A stretch of DNA of 64,000 bases from Mesostigma viride (taxonomy: Eukaryota > Streptophyta > Mesostigmatophyceae > Mesostigmatales > Mesostigmataceae): NCBI GenBank assembly GCA_009746045.1, contig RPFO01000256.1:293501-357500 (forward strand), written 5' to 3'. Both the position numbers and the translations under genes were made by a program. Shown piece after piece: positions 45,537 through 56,098 of this stretch; position 1 is the stretch's first letter, and each line of letters opens with the position of its first letter. A model generated the notes under the pieces. That model had not been told where the DNA came from. It saw only the letters and a program-made list of their open reading frames with translations, and ran no database searches.

Positions 45537-45750
45537 GGCGTCTACTGATTGGACGATGGATCTTGGTGCAAAACTCCTGACTCCGCAAAAAATATGGTAC
45601 GACAAAAACAGGATCTTTATAATTGGCGCAGAAGTCCTGACTCTGTGCACATTCATCGCACGCGTCGCCAGGACTTCAATGGGCCTTATGCTTGCGAATA
45701 AGCATAAATTGAGAGGTTGTCTCTTTGATAAATTGAGAGGATTGAAATTG
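45537..45750. other. Intergenic spacer between SINE copies
   Basis: Contains a short imperfect direct repeat around CTCCTGACTC and GTCCTGACTC. No gene recognised. Confidence 0.35.
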
Positions 45751-45825
45751 TAATTAAATAATCATCTAGCTCCATTGGAAGCATATGTTACACATAGCCC
45801 TGAGAAGAGAGGGGCATCTATGGTT
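45751..45825 (-). mobile_element. SINE-like 3' fragment (minus)
   Basis: Only the last ~70 bp of the SINE-like family is kept: TTAA-type tail, CTCCATTGGAAG in place of the CTCC/GGAG hairpin, and the CCCTGAGAAG motif. Confidence 0.5.
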
Positions 45826-46109
45826 ACAACCTGCAGGCGGGCTATAATCTGGGCTGCATGCAACCTGCAGGTGGAGGATGTTAACTGTCACCTGCTCGGG
45901 GTGCACAATGTGCACCTGCACCACCATGATGGATCATGCATCCCGATCATGCTCGCATGCACGGGGCGATCGACATGGGGAGATGGCCTAGAAGGCCTGC
46001 ATATGACGTATGGTGGAAGATGTATATGGCTAGGCTACAACTGGTGCATGGCATCTCAGCCTCGCTATCATGTGCAGCTTCTTCCAGCTACCTATGGACA
46101 AAATCGCCG

Positions 46110-47165
46110 CCAAGATCCGCACCCCAGCCTAGCCTGTGCGGCCGACAGCCACAACGGCTCCCTCCCTCTGCAAGGATGACATCCGAGCAGTGCTGGAGGA
46201 GCACGTGACCTGGCCGTTGGCCGAGAAGCTGACCTCGCTGAACACGACGCTCAACACGGTGGAGGCCCGGGTCTCCAATGTGGAAAACAAGGTTGTCCAC
46301 AAGCTCCAAGGTTCCCCAGTACACGACGCTGCACACCGCGGCGCAGGCATCTGAGACGCACGCTGCACTTGTCTCTCGCCTAAACCAGGTGGAGGGCAAG
46401 TGCGGCATGCTCATGATCACCGCCCACATGCACCGAGGCCTTGGCCTCACAGGTCCCAAAGAATGCGGAGCAGACAGCCACCATCGCATCCCAGCCACCC
46501 CGGCAGCTAGGATGCTGGCGACCACCTGCGCCCCTCTCCTATGCAGACCTGCATGTGCAGACAGCGACCGCCTCCACTACCGACGCCATCGCTACGAAAC
46601 TCCAGGAGCTTGAAGACCTTCGCCAGGCACAACAACGGGAGGCCACCGATTGCCCCGCCGCGACTGCCGCCGGGGTGGTGCTGCGTCGCTTCCCCCAGAA
46701 GCCAAGTGAGACGTCAACCACCCTTGCCGACGAGCTTTTAAAAGGACCAGCTCCTTACCCTCATGGGCCTGGTAGGTGAGCTAGGTAGAACTGCGTGGGT
46801 GTCACCGCCTTCCCCACGCACGGGACAAGGCGGCTCCCCCACCAGTCCTGCTCACCTTCCCCTCCCTTGATGACAAGCAGCGGTTCCTTTCTCGTCGTCA
46901 GAGGTTGCACGACCTCACCTGGACGCTGGACGACGACCTGACCCCCGCCCAGCAACAGCAGCGACGCGACCTGTGGCCGGAATACCTCCGCCACAAGCAG
47001 GACCCCCAGAAGCCCAAGGTGTACTGGAGGGGCGGGGACCTGATGATCAACCACAAGATGTGGACGCCCCCCAGTGCGGGCTGGAATAGCTTGAATAGCC
47101 CTAGCTTGTATCCATTGGTAGTCACTGCCGCCATGGCAGCCATGCCTAGAATGTTTGCCTAGCTG
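46110..47165 (+). pseudogene. LINE ORF1 remnant (plus), frameshifted
   Basis: Pieces in several frames: KDDIRAVLEEHVTWPLAEKL and NTTLNTVEARVSNVENKVV, a coiled-coil-like heptad region; an RLNQVEGKCG helical stretch; and, after several shifts, FLSRRQRLHDLTWTLDDDL, RRDLWPEYLRHKQ and KVYWRGGDLMINHK. The last block matches the C terminus of the ORF1 copy at 18250-18580, so the two define an L1-type ORF1. Stops and frame changes make it nonfunctional. Confidence 0.65.
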
Positions 47166-47405
47166 TGCCATACCTAGCCGCGTGCACCGCCAACACACGG
47201 TACCGGCACCACCAGCCATAGCCTTAGTTAATTAGTCCTCGTACAGCCAATGATGATGCTACGTCCTGGCTATGCTCACTATTACTTGCCCACGCTCCTT
47301 GTTATGATATGCTCACATGGGTCTTATTGCACCCACAGATCTTGCCGGGCCGTTTATCGGGCCCAATTGCAGCTGTGGCATGCCTCTGGCATGATCAGGA
47401 GAAAG
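47140..47405 (+). repeat. Dispersed repeat downstream of LINE ORF1 (copy 1)
   Basis: About 265 bp (CTAGAATGTTTGCCTAGCTG ... GCAGCTGTGGCATGCCT) is shared with 52466-52735 at high similarity. It follows ORF1 here and precedes a LINE 3' end in the other copy, so it is probably internal LINE sequence. Confidence 0.7.
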
Positions 47406-47737
47406 GTGGCCTCGTGGAGGGGAGTAAAGGGCCGACAGTGAGCCACCCGCATGCACTGGCCTGATGTCAGAGCACGCACTTGGGCGCCGGCATGACTCAA
47501 GGTGGATTCAAACCCCTGACCTCCAAGGTGCACAGGTTTTAGTTAGCTTAAATAGTGTCGGAAACTGTTGCCACCTGCGGCAAACAGGTCCGAAACACTA
47601 TTTTTACCCGGAAGAACCACTTCCGAGCACCCAAGTTAATTCGGCCCCGTGTGGCCGCTGCGGTTTCCCGGCGGACGCAGGGCCGGGATCCACATGCGTT
47701 CCCCTTATTAGAGGGGCGCATCCCAGTGCTTTTTTTT

Positions 47738-48005
47738 GCCAAGCTCTGCCTATGCAGAGAGTCACTCTCTGTCGAGAAGCCATGCCCTAGCCTTTGTATA
47801 GCCATGATGATCTTCCCATCTCTGTCGGCGCCCCTAGGTGCCTGAATACAGTGGTGTGCAGGTACCCTTTGTGCACCCAGAGCAGGTGTAGTTTACATCC
47901 CTACCCTTGAAGGAAGTAGCCTAGAATGTATTAAAAGCCATATGCCCCCCTTCTCAGGGACATTATAAAACTAAATTAAATTATTAAATTATAACATGCC
48001 TCCGT
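47738..48005 (+). mobile_element. SINE-like element, near full length (plus)
   Basis: It opens with the 5' hairpin CAGAGAG-TCA-CTCTCTG (47755-47771) and continues through CATGATGATCTTCCC, GTGCACCCAGAGC, GGAAGTAGCC and CCCCTTCTCAGGGA. It ends in an AT-rich degenerate tail. Part of the usual 3' hairpin segment is missing before the tail. Confidence 0.7.
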
Positions 48006-48113
48006 TGGGAGATCATGTGCCTGGATTCATTTGCAGATCGCGTTTTTCCGCGTTTTCCGCGGACCGGCACTGAACGCAAATGGTTTTCACCTTTGCGGCG
48101 TGCCAAATCAGAA

Positions 48114-48345
48114 TCATGTAGCACATATTCCATGATGATGGATGGGTGGAGTGGAGGAAGCCGCGTAATCGAACGAACCTAACTCTAAGCTATCTAGTCT
48201 AGAAAATCCTATAACTACACTACTCATCAAAACGCCTCCTCCGTTTGTGGGGGGAGGTGGCTTGCCCACAGGGGCTGGCGTGTGGGCCTTGACAATCTTC
48301 TGCCACCGCGTCTTGTTCTGCATGGCAGTCCAAAGAAGGGAGAGA
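48114..48345 (-). pseudogene. LINE ORF2 C-terminal fragment (minus, second subfamily)
   Basis: The minus frame reads SLLWTAMQNKTRWQKIVKAH then TPAPVGKPPPP. It aligns with the SVIWKKMMDKAKWAQVIED...PPPVGKRP tail of the plus-strand LINEs. Only this terminal domain survives. Confidence 0.6.
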
Positions 48346-48357
48346 GAGTGGGATATG

Positions 48358-48450
48358 CACCCAGCTCAGGGATATGTGCTACTACATATACTCCCAACGA
48401 AGTTATGTTCCAAATTAATTAATTTGCCAGAACATAATTAATTAATCCCA
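48358..48450 (+). mobile_element. SINE-like 3' fragment (plus)
   Basis: The last ~50 bp of the SINE-like family (CAGGGATATGTGCTAC, ACTCCCAACGAAGTTATG) plus a TTAATTAA tail that is interrupted and restarted. Confidence 0.6.
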
Positions 48451-48714
48451 GTGCTACTTTAGGACTTATGCCACCTGGGAATGTCTCCAGCTCACCCAAC
48501 CACCAGCACCAGCCCACCGGCAAAGCCGCTGGGATTTCCCGAGGGTAGAGCCACTGCCACCGGCTCTATATTCCCCCCATCGTGATCAATGATAATGATG
48601 GCTGCGGACCTCCTAGCGCCAAGGCTCTCCATCGCCATGGTGTCAAGCGCCTTGACGCAGCCGCAGCCCGGATTCGAGCTTTATTATGGTATGTATGTGC
48701 TACACTAGACGTGC

Positions 48715-48958
48715 CGGGCTCACACCCGGGCAGCCTCCTGGTTCGTCTGTAATATGGAGACAGATGGTGCGCAAGGATAGATGGCAAGTGGTGATGAAGG
48801 AAACCACCCCCAAGCCTGCGGGGGCTCCGCAACGGTCCGAGCCCCGCCAAAAACGACCATCTTACTCCGTCACCAAATTGGCGCGAGATCCCGAAAATCT
48901 GGTGGGCGGGAAGGTGACGACGAGGCAAAAAGTCACGCAGCACCCATGGCGGCCGTGA
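48715..48958 (+). pseudogene. LINE ORF2 C-terminal fragment (plus, third subfamily)
   Basis: The frame reads SSVIWRQMVRKDRWQVVMKE then TTPKPAGAPQR, the same W-x-x-M-x-x-K-x-R-W signature as the other LINE tails, and runs on about 50 codons to a stop. The diverged sequence indicates another subfamily. Confidence 0.6.
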
Positions 48959-48960
48959 AA

Positions 48961-49330
48961 ATCCTAGCGACCGTCCTGAGAACACATTACGGACAGCGAA
49001 TTGATTTTGAGCCTTCATAACTCATCTACTTCACGTAGATATTTTTTTATCCTAAAGAAATCGGTCCATTTTTTCAGGAAAACAGAAAAAGGGCGGGCAT
49101 TTTCGCGAGGTCGGGTCAGGTCCGCTGCATTTTGCAGTGGACCCCCAAAAAGTCACACCGGAAACTTATCGAAAACGGCGACAGTGTAGTTCAAGGTAAG
49201 CCGCTCGCACGATTCTATGACTAATTCAAAAAATTTTGACCGAAAAACTTTTTGTTAAAACGACTGCCATTGTAAATGCCTCGTTGCCGCAGCAGTTGGA
49301 ACTGCCGGGAGGGTGCGTGCGGGGCTGATC
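48961..49330. other. Spacer with a strong hairpin
   Basis: The segment 49119-49143 is an inverted repeat, GGTCCGCTGCA / TGCAGTGGACC with a TTT loop. It has no gene signature and could be the 5' region of the weak gene candidate that follows. Confidence 0.4.
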
Positions 49331-49927
49331 ATGGCAACGCACGTAAAAATATGCCACTCCCTCGTTTCTTTCATTTTTGTCATCCCATTTGCGCAGGGCG
49401 CTTCAACAACTTCTAGAGCGAAGCCCAGCCTGATTTTTTGCTGGCTCTGTAGTGTAGACCTGCGCTCATCACTGAATATCGCCTGCGATCGTTGCGAAAT
49501 GAAGCATGAATACGCATTGCGCTGGTTGAGTCGACGCTGTACAGTGGAACCTGCTTTTTCGGCATCCGGATCCAAGGTAGGGTGAAGCCAGCCCCGTTCC
49601 CCTTCCAGATTTTCTGCCTGTCTCTTTCCCCGAGGCTCGTGAAAGCGCCTCGTTCATGTTACGCCGGACGCCTCGTCAAGCATCGCTGCTCGAGAGGGAG
49701 ACGTAAGCCATGGCCAGCCTCCCCAAACAGCGTGATGTGCGCCTGTTCATTCTTCCAAGTGTAATTCATGGCGTAGGAAGCTGAGCCTGAAGGCAACAAA
49801 CAGAAGGTACATGTCCTGTATTCAACAGTCAGCACATATAGGTGTGTTGATGTGCAACCCTGGAGCTTATCCAGCTTTCACAGGCCATACAACACGCTGC
49901 TGGGGCTCCACTTTAGCGGACCTGTTG
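49331..49927 (+). CDS. Candidate small spliced gene, partial, no family recognised
   Basis: Possible exons are 49331-49576, 49609-49702 and 49781-49927, joined at GT-AG borders with a continuous frame. The last donor (GTTG|GTAAGT) is strong; the acceptor of exon 3 (GGAAG) is weak. The first exon opens with a hydrophobic, signal-peptide-like MATHVKICHSLVSFIFVIPF, then has several Cys and Trp residues. The third encodes KVHVLYSTVSTYRCVDVQPW, which looks protein-like but matches no family I can name. No further exons or stop could be followed downstream. The second intron would be very short (about 78 nt) and the first shorter still (32 nt), which counts against the model. Confidence 0.22.
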
Positions 49928-51759
49928 GTAAGTATTTCAACCTCTTTCCTTGGCCAGATTATAATGCACCATGTTTATCAATGATGGGCGGCGTGTTCTG
50001 ATCTGGGGCTGGGAGGCACGAAGAAACCAGGGGGGAGCCCAGGTATGTGAAGTGCGCAGATGTTGTTGCTGCCTTGGGAAACCCAGGATTCATTGCCCTT
50101 GTTACATTCAGATATGTTGAAGCAGGCTGAGAATTAAGTACTATACATGGAAGGGGGCTGATTTGTCTTTGATATGGTTGCTGCCTATGATGATGAATAT
50201 TGTTGCGGGCACAACAGAGTGCACAATGGGCTTACAGCATTGCGTAAGAGGCATGAATCTCACCAGGACACCTTCTACGGGCTCACAACAACATCACAAT
50301 AACGATTACCAAAGTGCTTGCTGCCACACCACTGCCACATCACTCCCCACCACCCCAACACACCTACCACTGTTACGCCGTTGTTAGCAGTGCCACGATT
50401 GCATAGCAATACCAACATTCCTGTCGTTAGCATGGAGGACCACCAGGTGCATCGTGTGCGCATACCCATGTGACAGATATTATAGACTCCCACCAGGAGC
50501 AACGTCCACCACCATGAGTCTCGCCTGTTGGTGTAACTGCTGGCAGTGTCCCTACAACTCAGTATGGAATCTGCCATTAACGATAACGCCAGGCCCTGCA
50601 CCATTGCTGCCACAATCTGCCATATTGACTTCGCCCATCGCAGCCTTGATCGTGATTGCAGCCACAAGTTCCTGCCGGCCCTCTTCATCTCTTCTATCGT
50701 AGCACCAGAAACTGGGGCCACATTTAGCAGCATCGGCAGCTGACATAGCTGGCACCTGGCACAACAGATAATGCCAGTAGTATCAAAGAAGGCACCCTAC
50801 TGCTCACCATTGCTATCAATCACTGGCATGATCAATCTGTCACTACCACTTGCCAGCACCACAGAATATCATGACCTGGTGTGTTGCCACGGAAATCTGA
50901 ATGGAGAGCTTTCACCACAAGCCCACCCCAATGAGTTGGTTTGCACACTACACCACTGTTGGCTGTACCGTGCCACCTGCCACATAAATTTCCCTTCCAT
51001 CATGCAGCAGTAGCAACATAACCTCAAGGCTAGACCATAACGTCTATCTGCATAACGATAGCCTTCATGATCGCTGCCTCGTGCCACTGGCCATACTACT
51101 GCCATCTGCATTACTTTCTACCACATGTGCCACTCTCTTCTGCATCACTAGATCCCACTACTGCTGCCTGACCTGCCTGCTGCCAGCACCTTCGCTGGCA
51201 TCTGCTCATGGCATGCCCATGGCCACATCCTCCATCTGCCGTGCATAGCCCATGCTTCACTAGGATCCATGCTTCACTAGGATCCATGCTTCACTAGGAT
51301 CCATGCTTCACTAGGATGTAGTCCAGGGTGCACGATGAACAACACATAAAAAAATGCCCATGCACCTTTAGAAGATTGTTTGGCATGCGAGCTAGCTGGC
51401 TAGTTAATGTGCTAGAGATGTTAGATAGCAACTGCAAGCAAATGTAGTGTGCAGCCATGTTTGCTTCGAACCACTATTTGACTTGCCAACTAGTTGCTCT
51501 CTCTCAACACGCCCCACCATTGGAATGTTGGTAGTTAATACTATTGATGTATCAAAGAGACAACTGTTCATGTATTTCCATGATGAAGTGCATGCCACAT
51601 GTATGGGTGGAGATAACCAAGTTGGAGTTCAACCTTACCTCAGCTCGTACTGTTATGGGGTATGAACTTGTAAGGAAATATTATATGATGTTGGCTGCTG
51701 TCACGTGTCACTGTGACACATCGTCATCTGTGGTGTGACTGAGGTAATACTTGGCAATC
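49928..51759. other. Gene-free stretch with CCACTGCCAC-type low complexity
   Basis: About 1.8 kb without a supportable gene. From 50290 to 51200 it is rich in degenerate CACCACTGCCAC and TGCCACA motifs, apparently an old, decayed tandem repeat. Open frames here are short and unrelated to each other. Confidence 0.45.
51252..51319. repeat. 17-bp tandem repeat x4
   Basis: Four exact copies of ATGCTTCACTAGGATCC, the last truncated by two bases. Confidence 0.9.
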
Positions 51760-52265
51760 ATGTTCAGCATGCTCTATTTAAATTGCATTAAAAATTTCAG
51801 CTCTGTCTGAACTCATTTGCGCTACCTGTGGTGCATTATATATCCAAATTTTGCGCGAGAGTGACGCGTGACAGCAGAATCATGTAACTAGTTGGTGTTC
51901 AATCAAGGTGCAACTTTGCAGCCAGCCTGCAGATGTTGCAAGTGTTTGCTTACTTCCAGCTTAATCTGAGCTCATTTGCACTGTTGGGTGCATTTAATGA
52001 TCCATAAAATGCTCCAAATGACCGTATTTGTGACGGTTGACAGCATAATTTCTGGCCATCCCATCTCTATTTCGGGTGCAACTTAGTACTTGAGCTGCAT
52101 ATGTTATATTTAATGTGTCTGCCCATTTCCAGGTCAAAACGACATTAATTGTGTTGTTTGTGGAATTAATTATGAATAAAACTGGCAATTTTGGCGTTTT
52201 TTATGCTTTTGGACGTCACCATTCTGTGAGCACCAAGTGGCCAACCAAGGTGTGACTTGGCACAG
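51760..52265. repeat. Three diverged ~175-bp tandem units
   Basis: Segments starting near 51785, 51960 and 52140 follow one pattern: a CATTTGCxxT-type opening, a GTGCATT/TGGAATT box, an ATAAAA-containing middle, then a GTGACGxxTGACAGCA-like box and a GGTGCAACTT/GGTGTGACTTGGCA end. Divergence is high, so this is an old duplication series. Confidence 0.35.
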
Positions 52266-52465
52266 TAAATCTGGGTACCATGGAGAAGCCAGCCAACAAG
52301 TTTGACCATCATCCGAATATTAGTGCAGCTAGGAGGAGTAAGATGGGTGTTTTTTGGCACTTTCAGACCGTTGCGCGCGCGTGTGATCAAGTATGGCATT
52401 CATAGCGATTCGGGCCGCGGTGCCCACACCCCTGTAACTAGGACCTAGATAGCTGACACCATTCC

Positions 52466-52735
52466 ATCCCAGGCCTAGAATGTTGCCTAGCTGTGCCAAC
52501 ACACCTAGTCACGTGCCGCCAACGCACGGTACACAACCAGCCATAGCCTTAGCCTAGTCCTAGTACAGCCATGCTACGCCCTGGCTATGTTCAGATTACT
52601 TGCCCACGCTCCTTGCTATGATATGCTCACATGGGTCTTATTGCACCCACAGTTTGCCGGATCGTTAGCCTGTCCTTTTAGCTAGCCGCGCCCGATTGCA
52701 GCTGTGGCATGCCTTTGGCATGAAGGAGACTGGGG
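52466..52735 (+). repeat. Dispersed repeat downstream of LINE ORF1 (copy 2)
   Basis: Same repeat as 47140-47405, here with no ORF1 upstream. It leads into a LINE 3' end after about 35 bp, consistent with an internally deleted LINE. Confidence 0.7.
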
Positions 52736-52770
52736 GTCTCTGCCCTTTCTCCTGTAGTGCACACACAGGG

Positions 52771-52838
52771 ATTAAAAGCACTTCGGTGCTCCGTGACTCC
52801 CCAACGGGAGCACGAGTTTAATTAATTAATTAATTAAT
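52771..52838 (+). mobile_element. LINE 3' end with hairpin and (TAAT)n tail
   Basis: Contains GGTGCTCCGTGACTCCCCAA, the CTCCC-CAAC-GGGAG hairpin, CACGAG and (TAAT)n, the same terminus as the LINEs ending at 17816, 20700 and 44753. Confidence 0.8.
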
Positions 52839-52915
52839 TCCATCCCATGTTCCCCTCCCACTGAGGACTTATTATATGCTCACGTGACGCAGTCACGTGT
52901 CTATTAATTAATTTA
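52839..52915 (+). mobile_element. Small dispersed module after a LINE tail
   Basis: Second copy of the module at 20069-20164 (CATCCCATGTTCCCCTCCCA, GTGACGCAGTCACGTG), with a TTAATTAA end. Its position next to a LINE tail in both cases is notable. Confidence 0.55.
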
Positions 52916-53904
52916 TTAATGGTATATAATGCATTTTCCGTTAAAACAACCCCCGACCCCACTGCCGGGTTCCATGCGCACCCCCCCTCGAGGGGGGCGC
53001 TGGAAAACGGCAACAGCAAAGCGGAGCCTGCTGCGAGGGGAAATTTTTTTTCCAGGCTTGGCAGGCACTGTAGCATTTTTCAAACAGATTTTTATAAGTG
53101 CGCATGAATTCCCACGGTTTACCGCGGCTTCCCACCTCTCCCTTATCGCCAAGGGCAGAAGGAGCCTGCTCGCCAGAGCGCCGAGAGGGTACAGGGCGCC
53201 TGCCGCCCTCCCCATGCCGACAGGACTCCCCCGACCCACGGCAGCCGCTGCCATTGGTGCACCCCCCTTTCTTCGCGCTGTACGTCCTTTCGCAGGTCTC
53301 TCCGCCAAAATCCACCTTCTCTAAAAACCGCCTTCCCTCTTCCTTGACTTTCGAAATTTACGTCACTACGGGCTCCCAACTGGAGCCCGGCCGGCGCACC
53401 CCAGCGCCATGGGGGAACACCCTAGGACCAGCACTACAACCCTTAACCAATATTTCGAAAAACAGGGGGTCACCTCTCCGTAACCCGGGGAGGCTGGCTA
53501 CGTCGACTTACATTGGGCGTAACAGCCATATGTCGTGGCCGCAAAGCGGCCCCCCTAGCGGCCAGCCCACCGTTCCTCACATTGGAAAGTTGCGAGCTGC
53601 AAAAAGGCCTCCCTACGTTCACCACACCACTCTAAGTACGGTGTGAAAATGAAAAACAAAGCACAGGTCTCAAGGCGCCGCGCCCCCCTCAATCAAGGGC
53701 GGGCATGTTTGCCAGTATAGGCACTAGTACCAGCGCAACGCCGGTCCCCTTCTCTCCAGTCCTATGTAACAACAAGCACCTTACAAGGTGTATGTGACGT
53801 ACGGTAGAGCTACGCTACACGCGGCAGATCGGCCCCCTTTGAGCCCGCCGCAACATAATTATAAAATGAGCAAATTATCTAGAAAATAAAATAATAAATA
53901 AATC
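52916..53904. other. GC-rich gene-free segment
   Basis: About 1 kb of GC-rich sequence with several overlapping open frames on both strands but no family signature and no splice structure. Composition differs from the AT-rich flanks. It could be part of an unrecognised mobile element or a degraded exon cluster. Confidence 0.35.
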
Positions 53905-55745
53905 CATTTATTTATTTATTCATTCATTCATTCATTCATTCATTCATAATTTCATTCATTCATTCATTCATTCATTCGTTCGTTCGTTCGTTCGTTCGTT
54001 CGTTCGTTCGTTCGTTCGTTCGTTCGTTCGTTCGTTCGTTCGTTCGTTCGTTCGTTCGTTCGTTCGTTCGTTCGTTCGTTCGTTCGTTCGTTCGTTCGTT
54101 CGTTCGTTCGTTCGTTCGTTCGTTCGTTCGTTCGTTCGTTCGTTCGTTCGTTCGTTCGTTCGTTCGTTCGTTCGTTCGTTCGTTCGTTCGTTCGTTCGTT
54201 CGTTCGTTCGTTCGTTCGTTCGTTTCGTTCGTTCGTTCGTTCGTTCGTTCGTTCGTTCGTTCGTTCGTTCGTTCGTTCGTTCGTTCGTTCGTTCGTTCGT
54301 TCGTTCGTTCGTTCGTTCGTTCGTTCGTTCGTTCGTTCGTTCGTTCGTTCGTTCGTTCGTTCGTTCGTTCGTTCGTTCGTTCGTTCGTTCGTTCGTTCGT
54401 TCGTTCGTTCGTTCGTTCGTTCGTTCGTTCGTTCGTTCGTTCGTTCGTTCGTTCGTTCGTTCGTTCGTTCGTTCGTTCGTTCGTTCGTTCGTTCGTTCGT
54501 TCGTTCGTTCGTTCGTTCGTTCGTTCGTTCGTTCGTTCGTTCGTTCGTTCGTTCGTTCGTTCGTTCGTTCGTTCGTTCGTTCGTTCGTTCGTTCGTTCGT
54601 TCGTTCGTTCGTTCGTTCGTTCGTTCGTTCGTTCGTTCGTTCGTTCGTTCGTTCGTTCGTTCGTTCGTTCGTTCGTTCGTTCGTTCGTTCGTTCGTTCGT
54701 TCGTTCGTTCGTTCGTTCGTTCGTTCGTTCGTTCGTTCGTTCGTTCGTTCGTTCGTTCGTTCGTTCGTTCGTTCGTTCGTTCGTTCGTTCGTTCGTTCGT
54801 TCGTTCGTTCGTTCGTTCGTTCGTTCGTTCGTTCGTTCGTTCGTTCGTTCGTTCGTTCGTTCGTTCGTTCGTTCGTTCGTTCGTTCGTTCGTTCGTTCGT
54901 TCGTTCGTTCGTTCGTTCGTTCGTTCGTTCGTTCGTTCGTTCGTTCGTTCGTTCGTTCGTTCGTTCGTTCGTTCGTTCGTTCGTTCGTTCGTTCGTTCGT
55001 TCGTTCGTTCGTTCGTTCGTTCGTTCGTTCGTTCGTTCGTTCGTTCGTTCGTTCGTTCGTTCGTTCGTTCGTTCGTTCGTTCGTTCGTTCGTTCGTTCGT
55101 TCGTTCGTTCGTTCGTTCGTTCGTTCGTTCGTTCGTTCGTTCGTTCGTTCGTTCGTTCGTTCGTTCGTTCGTTCGTTCGTTCGTTCGTTCGTTCGTTCGT
55201 TCGTTCGTTCGTTCGTTCGTTCGTTCGTTCGTTCGTTCGTTCGTTCGTTCGTTCGTTCGTTCGTTCGTTCGTTCGTTCGTTCGTTCGTTCGTTCGTTCGT
55301 TCGTTCGTTCGTTCGTTCGTTCGTTCGTTCGTTCGTTCGTTCGTTCGTTCGTTCGTTCGTTCGTTCGTTCGTTCGTTCGTTCGTTCGTTCGTTCGTTCGT
55401 TCGTTCGTTCGTTCGTTCGTTCGTTCGTTCGTTCGTTCGTTCGTTCGTTCGTTCGTTCGTTCGTTCGTTCGTTCGTTCGTTCGTTCGTTCGTTCGTTCGT
55501 TCGTTCGTTCGTTCGTTCGTTCGTTCGTTCGTTCGTTCGTTCGTTCGTTCGTTCGTTCGTTCGTTCGTTCGTTCGTTCGTTCGTTCGTTCGTTCGTTCGT
55601 TCGTTCGTTCGTTCGTTCGTTCGTTCGTTCGTTCGTTCGTTCGTTCGTTCGTTCGTTCGTTCGTTCGTTCGTTCGTTCGTTCGTTCGTTCGTTCGTTCGT
55701 TCGTTCGTTCGTTCGCTCGCTCGCTCGCTCGCTCGCTCGCTCGCT

Positions 55746-55776
<31 letters not shown>

Positions 55777-56098
55777 TCGTTCGTTCGTTCGTTCGTTCGT
55801 TCGTTCGTTCGTTCGTTCGTTCGTTCGTTCGTTCGTTCGTTCGTTCGTTCGTTCGTTCGTTCGTTCGTTCGTTCGTTCGTTCGTTCGTTCGTTCGTTCGT
55901 TCGTTCGTTCGTTCGTTCGTTCGTTCGTTCGTTCGTTCGTTCGTTCATTCAATCATTCAATCATTCAATCATTCAATCATTCATTCATTCATTCATTCAT
56001 TCATTCATTCATTCATTCATTCATTCATTCATTCATTCATTCATTCATTCATTCATTCATTCATTCATTCATTCATTCATTCATTCATTCATTCAATG
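53905..56098. repeat. Giant tetranucleotide array: (CATT)n-(TTCG)n-(CTCG)n-(TTCG)n-(CATT)n
   Basis: Nested blocks: TTTA then CATT units (53905-53975), about 435 TTCG units (to about 55714) with one extra T near 54222, nine CTCG units (to about 55750), about 48 more TTCG units (to 55944), then AATCATTC and CATT units to 56098. The minus strand is open in all frames as an (N-E-R-T)n polypeptide, which is a repeat artefact. Confidence 0.98.

Noticed and set aside
53964-55952. A 662-residue open frame encoding a perfect NERT repeat on the minus strand
   Set aside because: It is open only because a 4-nt unit without stop codons reads the same in all three frames. There is no start context, splice structure or non-repeat coding sequence.
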